Assembly (NCBI RefSeq): GCF_000284295.1 | Contig: NC_017093.1 | Span: 6,200,001 to 6,264,000 of the forward strand | Reading direction: 5' to 3' | Source: Actinoplanes missouriensis 431 | GTDB lineage: Bacteria; Actinomycetota; Actinomycetes; Mycobacteriales; Micromonosporaceae | DNA: 64,000 bases | Shown: positions 52,757 through 60,073 of the stretch, one piece after another | How the letters are laid out: each line of letters begins with the position of its first letter | How positions within the stretch are numbered: position 1 is the stretch's first letter | Notes under the pieces: model-generated | The model's input: the letters and a program-made list of their open reading frames with translations, nothing else | What the model was told of the DNA's origin: nothing | Database searches by the model: none | Position numbers and translations under genes: made by a program

Positions 52757-53598
52757 GGCAGATCCTTCTGATAGAGGCGGCTGCGGTGGGTGTGAACGTA
52801 GCCGAGCGACGCGTTGACCCGGCGCATCGCGGCGTTGCTGTCGGCGGTGTCGGCGAGCAGCCCGGTCAGCCGGGGGAACCGTTCGCGGACGGCTCTGATC
52901 TGCGCGGCCTTCATCCATCGGGCCAGCCCCCGGCCGCGGTGCTCGGGCAGCACACCCGTCCCGTAGTGCTGTCCCTCCGCGCTCTCCCCCACGACGACCT
53001 CGGTGAACCCGGCGATCTCGCCGTCCGGCCCGATCGCCGCGGTGGTGCGGAGCGTCTCGCCGCGTCGGGCCACCGCCTCGGCGACCGCGTGCAGCCGGGC
53101 GACGTCCCACGGCTGCGGGACATAGCCGGCGTCGTCCATCGGCATGTCGTCCATCGCCCGCCGGGACCGCGCGAACGTCTCCGCGAGTTCCGGCGGCACC
53201 ACGCCCTCCCAGTGGGCCAGCCGATAGCCGGGCGTCTCGGTCACGTCCGGCAGCGTCCCGGCGAGGTCGAGGCGGGTGTAGCTCAGCGACAGCACCCGCC
53301 GCAGCCCGTGCCGCAGGTAGAACGCCTCCGCGTCCGAGCCCTCCGGCACCGCCTCGGTCAGCACCCCGGGCAGCCCGCGTTCCTCCGCGGCGGCCACGGC
53401 GGCGTCCAGCAGCCTCGTGCCGACACCGGCCCGCCGTTCGGCCGGATGCACCCGGATCTCCAGATCCGCGACGCCACCGGTGGGCACACGCAGGAACGCG
53501 GTGCCGAGCGGGCGGCCGTCCGGACCGGACGCGAGCCAGGCCAGGCGGTTCGCCGCCGGGTCATGCAGGAGAATCAGGCGTACGCTCACGGCGGTCAT
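52735..53598 (-). CDS. GNAT acetyltransferase with two domains
   Basis: 287 aa; two tandem GNAT domains. First has IRVHPAERRAGVGTRLLDAAVAAAEE (acetyl-CoA loop, about 48-73), second has GTGVLPEHRGRGLARWMKAAQIRAVRE (about 215-240). Typical of actinomycete mycothiol-synthase-like tandem GNATs but much of MshD signature is not evident; substrate unknown. ATG 53598; ribosome site weak. Divergent from the NUDIX gene. Confidence 0.85.
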   Translation of the reverse strand: MTAVSVRLILLHDPAANRLAWLASGPDGRPLGTAFLRVPTGGVADLEIRVHPAERRAGVGTRLLDAAVAAAEERGLPGVLTEAVPEGSDAEAFYLRHGLRRVLSLSYTRLDLAGTLPDVTETPGYRLAHWEGVVPPELAETFARSRRAMDDMPMDDAGYVPQPWDVARLHAVAEAVARRGETLRTTAAIGPDGEIAGFTEVVVGESAEGQHYGTGVLPEHRGRGLARWMKAAQIRAVRERFPRLTGLLADTADSNAAMRRVNASLGYVHTHRSRLYQKDLPCAPSGS

Positions 53599-53679
53599 TC
53601 TGCGGCAATCCGGTGCCGTCCTCTCCTCAATATCGACGGCATGCCCGTCTCGATGTCGCCGGCATGGCAGTATTCCCGG

Positions 53680-54240
53680 ATGCGACCCTCCGTGATGACC
53701 GTCCATCGCATGGTGACGGCCCTCGAACCGGGCGACAACCTGGAGGCCGAGCACCGGGCGCACACGCTGGGCTGGCTCCGGGGCACCGGCGACGTCTTCC
53801 GCCGGGTCAAGCCGGCCGAGCCCGCGCAGCACCTGGTCTCCTACGTCGTGCCGGTCGACCCGGCCGACGGCTGCGTCCTCCTCGTCGACCATGTGAACGC
53901 CGGGTTGTGGCTGCCGCCCGGCGGGCACGTCGAGGTGGACGAGGACCCGCGCGAGACGGCAGCGCGGGAGGTGCGTGAGGAGCTCGGTGTGACCGCCACG
54001 CCGGAGCCGGATCCGCTGTTCCTGACGGTCACCCGCACCGTGGGCGTCGATGCCGGGCACACGGACGTGAGTCTCTGGTTCGTACTCCCGCTGGGTCGTG
54101 CGCACCGCCTGACCCCCGACGAGGGTGAGTTCCGCGCGGTGCGCTGGTGGTCGCCGGACGAGCTCCGCTCGGCCGACCCGGGACGATTCGACCCGCACCT
54201 GGGAAGGTTTCTGGACAAGCTTCAGCGGAGCACGCGATAG
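53680..54240 (+). CDS. NUDIX hydrolase
   Basis: 186 aa from the chosen ATG. NUDIX box at about residues 84-106: GGHVEVDEDPRETAAREVREELG fits GX5EX7REUXEEXGU. Preceded by LWLPPGGHV; C-terminal half has WWSPDEL. Hydrolyses nucleoside diphosphate-linked compounds or mutagenic nucleotides; substrate unknown. Other in-frame starts exist at 53641, 53695 and 53710. Overlaps the convergent next gene by 19 nt. Confidence 0.85.
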   Translation: MRPSVMTVHRMVTALEPGDNLEAEHRAHTLGWLRGTGDVFRRVKPAEPAQHLVSYVVPVDPADGCVLLVDHVNAGLWLPPGGHVEVDEDPRETAAREVREELGVTATPEPDPLFLTVTRTVGVDAGHTDVSLWFVLPLGRAHRLTPDEGEFRAVRWWSPDELRSADPGRFDPHLGRFLDKLQRSTR

Positions 54241-54809
54241 GTCAGGTGGGTGACGCCACGGCCCTCGATCACCTCGGGGCCGGTGAGCCGGATCGGGGCC
54301 ACGGTGAGGCTGCCGAAGAACCGGGTGCCCTCCCCGAGCAGCACCGGGACCAGCGAGACGGTGAGCTCGTCGAGCAGGCCGGCGTCCAGGTACTGCCGGG
54401 TGATCGTGGGTGTGGAGACCGCCACCGTCTTGTCGCCGGCCTCGGCCTGCGCGGCGTCGAGCGCGGCCATCGCGTCCGGGTAGAAGGTGACCGGCACGTC
54501 GTCGCGCGGCCAGCCGGTCGGCAGCGAGTGACTCACCACGAAGATCGAGCAGCCGGCCGGGTGCCGCCCGTTCCAGCCGTTCGTCAGGTCGAAGAGCCGG
54601 CGGCCGCAGATCAGCGCGCCCACGCCGGCCAGGGCGGCGCGCAGGAACACGGCGCTGGCCTCGGTCACATGGAACGTCCACCGGGGATCGGCACTGGTGA
54701 TCTCCACGTCGCCGTTCTGATACCAGCCGATGAGCTCGGCGACCCCGTCATGCTCGTCAGCCACGAAGCCGTCGAGCGACATGGAGAGCGCGGAAACGAC
54801 CTTGCCCAT
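54222..54809 (-). CDS. Dihydrofolate reductase-fold protein (RibD C-terminal domain type)
   Basis: 195 aa. Starts MGKVVSALSMSLDGFVADEHDG, with CGRRLFDLTNGW and YLDAGLLDELTVSLVPVLLGEGTRFF: the DHFR/RibD_C family common in actinomycetes, probably a NADPH-dependent reductase of unknown substrate. ATG with GGAGG upstream; a longer frame starts at 54893. Divergent from HicBA. Confidence 0.9.
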   Translation of the reverse strand: MGKVVSALSMSLDGFVADEHDGVAELIGWYQNGDVEITSADPRWTFHVTEASAVFLRAALAGVGALICGRRLFDLTNGWNGRHPAGCSIFVVSHSLPTGWPRDDVPVTFYPDAMAALDAAQAEAGDKTVAVSTPTITRQYLDAGLLDELTVSLVPVLLGEGTRFFGSLTVAPIRLTGPEVIEGRGVTHLTYRVLR

Positions 54810-54963
54810 CGGCAGGCCTCCTTCGACGTCTGTCTCCGCAGAGTCGCCCGCGGCCCCCGCACCTGGCAAGACTCCGCCGAGTGACAACCACATTCATTCG
54901 CGCGGCTGCCACCGCCCGTCGTCGCGTAGGATGAGCGCACCGCGTTGTACGGGAGAACCCGAC

Positions 54964-55176
54964 ATGACTCGAACGCTGACCGCAGCGGTTCACCAAGAAG
55001 AAGACTGGTATGTCGCGCGCTGCCTGGAGCTCGATGTGGCGAGCCAGGGGCAGTCCCTCGAGGAAGCGCTGACGAACCTCCGCGAGGCAGTCGAGCTGTA
55101 TCTCGAACAGACCTCGCAACCCGAGATCGAAGCCACGCCGTTCGTCACGTCGTTCCAAGTGGCCTCGGCTGCATGA
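54964..55176 (+). CDS. hicB: HicB antitoxin
   Basis: 70 aa, the short HicB form. Degenerate RNase-H-like fold: LTAAVHQEEDWYVARCLELDVASQGQSLEEALTNLREAVELYLE. It lacks an obvious C-terminal HTH or ribbon-helix-helix, so DNA binding is unclear. Ribosome site GGAGAAC. TAGGAT at 54927-54932 could be its -10. Stop overlaps the hicA start (ATGA). Confidence 0.88.
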   Translation: MTRTLTAAVHQEEDWYVARCLELDVASQGQSLEEALTNLREAVELYLEQTSQPEIEATPFVTSFQVASAA

Positions 55177-55397
55177 GCCCGGCGCTCGCGGACCTTCCTC
55201 TGCGTAAGGTTGTCGACGCACTCAAGAAGGCCGGCTTCGCCCACGTTCGAACGAAAGGCAGCCACGCGGTTTTCCAGAACGCGGATGGCCGGATCGTCGT
55301 GGTTCCTCAGCATCCGACAGTCAAACGCGGAACGCTCGCGTCGATCCTCCGCCAGGCCGGCCTGACTCCCGCGGAATTTCTGCTGCTGCTGCGGTGA
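55173..55397 (+). CDS. hicA: HicA mRNA interferase toxin
   Basis: 74 aa with the dsRNA-binding-like HicA fold. The catalytic His is His31 in RTKGSHAVFQN; VVPQHPTVKRGTLASILRQAGLT completes the family pattern. Translationally coupled to HicB. Its end abuts a tRNA gene on the opposite strand. Confidence 0.9.
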   Translation: MSPALADLPLRKVVDALKKAGFAHVRTKGSHAVFQNADGRIVVVPQHPTVKRGTLASILRQAGLTPAEFLLLLR

Positions 55398-55400
55398 CGG

Positions 55401-55474
55401 TGCCCTCGGCGCGATTCGAACGCGCACCGTCCAGGACCTCGGCCTGGTGCCTCTGCCTGTTGGGCCACGAGGGC
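55401..55474 (-). tRNA. Atypical tRNA-like gene, anticodon reads GAG (Leu), class I variable loop
   Basis: 74 nt. Acceptor GCCCTCG/CGAGGGC pairs 7/7, T arm GCGCG-TTCGAAT-CGCGC pairs 5/5, anticodon stem CCAGG/CCTGG pairs 5/5 with loop CCGAGGT. The anticodon would be GAG, but leucine tRNAs should have a long variable arm and U33; here the variable loop is 5 nt and position 33 is C. The D stem has one mismatch. Only CC of CCA is encoded. May be a class-I leucine-like tRNA as known from some actinophages, a decayed tRNA, or one with a special role. Confidence 0.6.
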
Positions 55475-55485
55475 GATACAACGCG

Positions 55486-55558
55486 TGTCCCCGGGGAGAT
55501 TCGAACTCCCGGCCGCCGGATTCGTAGACCGGTGCTCTGTCCGCTGAGCTACGGAGAC
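55486..55558 (-). tRNA. tRNA-Arg (ACG)
   Basis: 73 nt. Acceptor GTCTCCG/CGGGGAC, D arm GCTCAGCGGACAGAGC, anticodon stem CCGGT/TCCGG (first pairs G-C, last T-T-adjacent loop) with loop CTACGAA, anticodon ACG at 55523-55525; T arm CGGGAGTTCGAATCTCCC. 12 nt from the atypical tRNA and in the same direction. Confidence 0.9.
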
Positions 55559-55561
55559 GAG

Positions 55562-55590
55562 GCCCACCCGGCCGGATCGGCCGGGTGGGC
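55562..55590. terminator. 12-bp perfect hairpin upstream of the tRNA pair
   Basis: GCCCACCCGGCC / GGCCGGGTGGGC with a 5-nt loop; 4 nt before the tRNA-Arg 5' end. May end transcription from the left-moving genes, or shield the tRNA transcript. Confidence 0.6.
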
Positions 55591-55701
55591 GGGCGCGGCG
55601 TGAGAGAGAGACACGCGGCACCCGACGGGGAAAGAACGGAAGAAGAGAAGCCGCCCGGATCCGGAATCGCCAGGGGCGGCGCGTCGATCGCCAGCGAAAC
55701 G

Positions 55702-55743
55702 CTAGGCGCGCAATCGGGCAAGGAACACGGCTCGTCGGATCAT
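55702..55743 (-). CDS. 13-aa ORF with strong ribosome site
   Basis: ATG at 55743 is preceded by AAAGGAGCACGACAGTC; the product is MIRRAVFLARLRA, then TAG. Basic and hydrophobic. It lies between the SDR gene end and the tRNA promoter, so it might be a leader peptide of something downstream or a small membrane-active peptide. The 225 bp around it otherwise contain nothing identifiable. Confidence 0.3.
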   Translation of the reverse strand: MIRRAVFLARLRA

Positions 55744-55817
55744 GACTGTCGTGCTCCTTTCGAAGATCCGTTGTGCTGGTAGGACAAACGATAGGTGCGC
55801 CCGCGGGCGCCGGCAAT

Positions 55818-56558
55818 TCATTTAAACGGCGGCCTGGTGGCGTCGGCGATGGCCTTGTGCGAGACGTGCGCGGTGAGGCCGCCGTCCACCACGATCTCGG
55901 CGCCGTTGACGTACCCGGACTCGTCCGACACCAGGTAGACGATGAGCGGCGCCACGTCGGCCGGGACGCCGACCCGGCCGAGCGGGATCTCCGGGAGCGC
56001 GGCGTCGAAGAACTCCTGCGGCGCGGTGTCCATCAGCGGGGTGTCGATCAGGCCGGGCATCACCGCGTTGACCCGGATGCCGCGGATGCCGAGTTCCAGC
56101 GACGCGCTGCGGGTCAGGCCGCGCAGCGCCCACTTGCTTGCCGTGTACGGCGCGGCCGCGTGCCCGGAGACGGCGGCCACCGAGCAGATGTTGACGATCG
56201 ACGAGCCGGCCGGCATCAGCGGGACGAGGGTCTTCATGCTGTACATCGGCCCGGTCACGTTGATCGCCATGACCCGTTCCCAGGCCGCCGGGTCGATGTC
56301 CGGCAGCCGGTCGCGGCCGGTCACCCCGGCGTTGTTCACTATCGCGTCGACCCGGCCGAAGCGGCCGCGCAGCTCGGCGGCGAGCGCCACCCAGTCGTCG
56401 AGGCGGGACACGTCGAGCGGGCGGATCCCGGTCTCCGGCAGGACGTCGGTGGCGATCACGACGGCCCCCTCGGCGCGCAGCGCGTCCACCTCGGCGGCGC
56501 CCTGGCCGCGCGCCGCGCCGGTGACCACCACGATCTTGTCCGCGCACCGTCCACCCAT
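55818..56558 (-). CDS. Short-chain dehydrogenase/reductase
   Basis: 246 aa classical SDR. NAD(P) motif TGAARGQG (TGxxxGxG), NNAG as NNAGVTG, catalytic Ser in NICSVAAVSG, Tyr-x3-Lys as YTASKWAL. Similar to 3-alpha-(or 20-beta-)hydroxysteroid dehydrogenase-like SDRs; substrate unknown. The next gene, a TetR regulator (56623-57198), is on the same strand with 64 nt between them. ATG 56558 chosen; no clear ribosome site. Confidence 0.92.
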   Translation of the reverse strand: MGGRCADKIVVVTGAARGQGAAEVDALRAEGAVVIATDVLPETGIRPLDVSRLDDWVALAAELRGRFGRVDAIVNNAGVTGRDRLPDIDPAAWERVMAINVTGPMYSMKTLVPLMPAGSSIVNICSVAAVSGHAAAPYTASKWALRGLTRSASLELGIRGIRVNAVMPGLIDTPLMDTAPQEFFDAALPEIPLGRVGVPADVAPLIVYLVSDESGYVNGAEIVVDGGLTAHVSHKAIADATRPPFK

Positions 56559-56622
56559 AGCCACGATTCTGCCCACCGGCGGAGACGGGATCGCAGGGGA
56601 TGGCGCATCCTGGGCTACCGCG

Positions 56623-57198
56623 TCAGCGCAAGACCTTCGTGACCAGGTCGCGGACCGCGTCGGGCGAGGGCCGGGCGCCGGTACGGTCGGCGAACAGCAG
56701 ATGCCCGGTCCCGATCAGCATCGCCCCGAGCACCTCCGGATCCGCGTCCGCCCTGATCCGTCCCCGCGCCCGCTCGTCCTCGAGGTAACCGGCGATCATC
56801 TGGGCGCCCTCGGTCAGCACCGGCACCCCGGCCGGCCAGGTCGTCCGCAGCCGCGCGCGCAGCTCGTCCCGGAACGTCACCAGGGCCACGATCGCGACGG
56901 CCACCGACTCGAAGAGCGCGGTCAGCGCCGCCGCCACGTTCTCGACGACGGTCCCGGCGCCGGCCGCCTCGGCGAGCCGGGCGGCCTGCGCGTCCATCCG
57001 GTGCGCCCGGTCCAGCACGTAGTCGGCGAGGAACGCGTCGAAGTCGGCGAAGTGCCGGTGCAGCACACCCTTGGCGCAGCCCGCCTCGGTGGTGACCGCG
57101 CGGCTGGTCAGCGCCTCCGGGCCGGAGGTGAGCAGGATCCGGTCGGCAGCGTCGAAGAGCTGCTCCCGCACGTCTCGCAGAGCCACACCTGTCGGCAT
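56623..57198 (-). CDS. TetR-family repressor
   Basis: 191 aa. HTH at about residues 10-55 (LFDAADRILLTSGPEALTSRAVTTEAGCAKGVLHRHFADFDAFL), then a helical ligand domain. It faces the methyltransferase gene across a 63-bp gap with two matching inverted repeats, so it most likely represses that gene and itself. Ligand unknown. The adjacent SDR could be part of the same regulon. Confidence 0.92.
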   Translation of the reverse strand: MPTGVALRDVREQLFDAADRILLTSGPEALTSRAVTTEAGCAKGVLHRHFADFDAFLADYVLDRAHRMDAQAARLAEAAGAGTVVENVAAALTALFESVAVAIVALVTFRDELRARLRTTWPAGVPVLTEGAQMIAGYLEDERARGRIRADADPEVLGAMLIGTGHLLFADRTGARPSPDAVRDLVTKVLR

Positions 57199-57223
57199 TC
57201 CGGCACACACTCTTCCCGCCAAC

Positions 57224-57270
57224 GAGTGGGCAGGTGCCCACTCCGGCCCTATAGTGGGCGCATGCCCACT
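57224..57270. promoter_or_regulatory. Twin TetR operator over the methyltransferase promoter
   Basis: Site I GAGTGGGCAGGTGCCCACTC (57224-57243) is a perfect 20-bp palindrome. Site II (57253-57270) has arms AGTGGGC / GCCCACT around GCAT and overlaps the start codon. TATAGT (57250-57255) is the -10, with TGGGCA (57227-57232) as -35 at 17-bp spacing. Site centres are 28 bp apart. Confidence 0.8.
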
Positions 57271-58089
57271 CCTGACGCTCACCGCCGGCTCGCGGAATCG
57301 TTCGGCCTCGACGCCGAGCGCTACGACCGGACCCGGCCACGCTATCCCGCCGCGATGGTGGAGCGGATCGTCGCCGCGCTGCCCGGCGCCGACGTGCTGG
57401 ACGTCGGCGCCGGCACCGGCATCGCGGCCGAGCAGTTCCGCGCGGCGGGCTGCCGGGTCCTCGGCGTCGACCCCGACGACCGGATGGCGGCGCTCGCCCG
57501 GCGGCGCGGTGTCCCGGTCGAGGTGTCCGCGTTCGAGACCTGGGACCCGGCCGGCCGCAGCTTCGACGGGGTGATCGCCGGGCAGGCCTGGCACTGGGTC
57601 GATCCGGTCGCGGGCGCACGGCAGGCCGCGCGGGTGCTGCGGCCGGGCGGCGGGATCGCGCTGTTCTGGAACGCGTTCACGCCCGATCCGGAGCTGGTCG
57701 CGATGTTCGCCGAGGTGTACCGCCGGGTGGCGCCGAGCCTGCCGTTCACCCCATGGGCCACACCGGCCGGAGGCACAACCACGAAAGACATGGCGTTCCA
57801 CGATCGGGCCGCCCAGGGCCTGACGGAATCCGGAGCCTTCGGCGAGCCCGAGCTCTGGACGCATGCCTGGGACCACACCTATCGCCGCGACGACTGGCTG
57901 GACCAGGTCCCCACGTCGGGCGGGTACCACCTGCTCCCGCCCGCCGAGCAGGACGCCCTCCTCGCCGGCCTGGCCGCGGTGATCGGCGAGACGGTCACGA
58001 TCGGGTACACCACCGTGCTGACGACGGCGACCCGGACCGGTCAGGACGTGAGCAGCGAATCCTCCGGGCCGGCGCTCCCGGCCGGGTAG
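57262..58089 (+). CDS. Class I SAM methyltransferase (Methyltransf_11 type)
   Basis: 275 aa. Motif I is VLDVGAGTGIAAEQF (about residues 45-59); ALFWNAF and the WHWVDP segment fit the family. ATG 7 nt after TATAGT, no ribosome site: a leaderless mRNA. Probably under the TetR repressor. Its 3' end overlaps the convergent G6PDH gene by 49 nt. Substrate unknown. Confidence 0.9.
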   Translation: MPTPDAHRRLAESFGLDAERYDRTRPRYPAAMVERIVAALPGADVLDVGAGTGIAAEQFRAAGCRVLGVDPDDRMAALARRRGVPVEVSAFETWDPAGRSFDGVIAGQAWHWVDPVAGARQAARVLRPGGGIALFWNAFTPDPELVAMFAEVYRRVAPSLPFTPWATPAGGTTTKDMAFHDRAAQGLTESGAFGEPELWTHAWDHTYRRDDWLDQVPTSGGYHLLPPAEQDALLAGLAAVIGETVTIGYTTVLTTATRTGQDVSSESSGPALPAG

Positions 58090-59381
58090 TCCAGGAGCGG
58101 CACCGCCCCGGCCCGCCACGCCGCGGTCACCGGCTCGACGATCCGCCAGCACTGCTCGGCCACGTCAGCCCGGATCGACAGCGTCGGGTCGTCCTCGAAG
58201 ACGCCACGCAGCACTTCACCGTACGGCGGCAGCTCCCCCGCCCCGAACTCGGCCGACAGCGAGACCGGATCCAGCTCGAACGGGTCGCCCGGGCCGTTGA
58301 TGTTGAAGTCGAGGGCGATCCGGTCCGGCCCGAACGTGATCCGCAGCCGGTCCGGCTCATCGCAGCCGGTCAGCCCGTCCGGCACGCGCGGCGGTCGCTT
58401 GAAGGTGATCACGGCTTCCTTGCGGCTGTTCCCGATCGCCTTGCCGGAGCGCAGCCGGAACGGCACGCCGGCCCAGCGCCACGTGTCGACCGTGAGCACG
58501 AGCTCGGCGAGGGTCTCGGTCTCGCGCGACGGATCCACGCCGGGCTCGTCGGCGTACCCGGGAAGGTGGCGTCCGGAAAGGTCGCCGGCGGTGTACCGCG
58601 CGCGGCGGCTGCAGGCCGCCGGGTCCTCGCCCCAGAGGCGGGTGGCGCGCAACGCGTCGGCCTTGCGGTCCCGGAACTCGCCGGTGTCCAGGCTGATCGG
58701 CGGTTCCATCGTGAGGATGCCGAGGATCTGCAGCAGGTGACTCTGGATCATGTCGGCGAGCGCGCCGGCACGGTCGTAGTAGCCGGCCCGGTTCTCCAGC
58801 CCCAGGTTCTCGTCGAAGACGATGTCGACCGACGCGACGTGGGTGCTGTTCAGCAGCGGCTCGAAGATCCGGTTGGCGAAGCGCACGCCGAGGATGTTGA
58901 GCACCGTCGACTTGCCGAGGAAATGGTCGACGCGGTGGATGCGGTCCTCCGGGACCAGGCGGGTGAGCAGCGCGTTCAGCTCGGCCGCCGACTCCGCGGA
59001 GGTGCCGAACGGCTTCTCCAGCACCAGCCGGGTGCCCTCCGGGAGGTCGACGTCGAGCAGGGCCGCGCAGGCGCGGGCGGTCACGGCGGGCGGCAGGGCG
59101 AAGAAGATCGCCGGCGGGCCTTCGGCGGCGCCCAGGACGGTACGCAGGTCGTCTGCCCGTGTCACGTCGGCGCGGATCCACCGGGACGGCGGTGTCTGCC
59201 CGGCCGAGTCCCGCACCCGCTGCTGCCATCGGGCGTCGTCCCAGTCCTCGTCGAGCGCGGCGCCGATCAGCGTGAGCCCCGGCACGTGTCCCGCCTTGAT
59301 CAGGGCGCCGACACCGGGCAGCAGCAGACGCGCGGTGAGGTCGCCGCTCGCACCGAGAATGATGAGTGTCTGGTCCGTCAT
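58041..59381 (-). CDS. zwf: Glucose-6-phosphate 1-dehydrogenase
   Basis: 446 aa. NADP motif LIILGASGDLTARLLLPG near the N-terminus, EKPFG, the substrate/active-site RVDHFLGK and DHL-like WWAGVPF region. First enzyme of the pentose phosphate pathway, producing NADPH. Shorter than the 480-510 aa usual form. The ATG overlaps the stop of the response-regulator gene (ATGA), so it is translationally coupled to the two-component system. Gram-positive genomes usually place zwf with tal/tkt/opcA; that is not the case here, so it may be a second isoenzyme. Confidence 0.9.
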   Translation of the reverse strand: MTDQTLIILGASGDLTARLLLPGVGALIKAGHVPGLTLIGAALDEDWDDARWQQRVRDSAGQTPPSRWIRADVTRADDLRTVLGAAEGPPAIFFALPPAVTARACAALLDVDLPEGTRLVLEKPFGTSAESAAELNALLTRLVPEDRIHRVDHFLGKSTVLNILGVRFANRIFEPLLNSTHVASVDIVFDENLGLENRAGYYDRAGALADMIQSHLLQILGILTMEPPISLDTGEFRDRKADALRATRLWGEDPAACSRRARYTAGDLSGRHLPGYADEPGVDPSRETETLAELVLTVDTWRWAGVPFRLRSGKAIGNSRKEAVITFKRPPRVPDGLTGCDEPDRLRITFGPDRIALDFNINGPGDPFELDPVSLSAEFGAGELPPYGEVLRGVFEDDPTLSIRADVAEQCWRIVEPVTAAWRAGAVPLLDYPAGSAGPEDSLLTS

Positions 59382-60073
59382 GGACTCCCGATACCCGCTG
59401 GACCGGGCCGGTACTCGACTTCGGGACGACCCGGTCCGCCGTATCGCGGGGCCCGGGTCACCCGGGCCGCGTCGGCGAGATGCTCCAGATAGCGGCGGGC
59501 GGTCACCCGGGACGTGCCGATGCGGGCGGCGACCTCGGCGGCGGAGAGGCCGGCCGGGGCGGCCGCCCGCAGAGCGCCCCGGATGAGGTCGAAGGTGCGC
59601 TGGTCGAGGCCCTTCGGCAGGGTGTCCGGGGAACTGCCGCGCAGGGTCGCGAAGACTCGGTCCACCTCGTGCTGCGCGGCGACCGCGCCGGCCTCGCGGA
59701 GCTGGCGGCGGTACCGGGCGTAACCGTCCAGTTTGTCGCGGAAGGCCGCGAAGGTGAACGGCTTGAGCAGGTAGTGGGTGACCCCGAGCGCGACGGCCTG
59801 CCGGATCATGTCGATGTCCCGGTTGGACGTGACGGCGAGGACGTCGGTGCCGCTCCCGGCGGCCCGCAGCGCACGGGCGATCTCCAGGCCGTGCTTGTCG
59901 GGCAGGTTGAGATCGAGCAGGACCAGGTCGATCGGCTCGCCGCGCAGGCGGGCCATCGCCTCGGCGGCCGTGTGCGCCACCCCCGCCACCCCAAAACCAA
60001 CGACCTTCTCGGTGTACGCCCGATGCGCCTCGGCGATCCGCGGCTCATCGTCAACCACCAGCACCCGGATCAC
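59378..60073 (-). CDS. CitB/DcuR-type response regulator
   Basis: 231 aa. Receiver domain (Asp8-Asp9, phospho-Asp in LLDLNLPD, Lys in LKPFTFAAF) and C-terminal HTH (GLSAAEVAARIGTSRVTARRYLEHL) of the CitB family, controlling carboxylate transport and metabolism. ATGA overlaps link it to the kinase gene upstream and zwf downstream. Its probable target is the dctA promoter opposite. Confidence 0.93.
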   Translation of the reverse strand: MIRVLVVDDEPRIAEAHRAYTEKVVGFGVAGVAHTAAEAMARLRGEPIDLVLLDLNLPDKHGLEIARALRAAGSGTDVLAVTSNRDIDMIRQAVALGVTHYLLKPFTFAAFRDKLDGYARYRRQLREAGAVAAQHEVDRVFATLRGSSPDTLPKGLDQRTFDLIRGALRAAAPAGLSAAEVAARIGTSRVTARRYLEHLADAARVTRAPRYGGPGRPEVEYRPGPAGIGSP

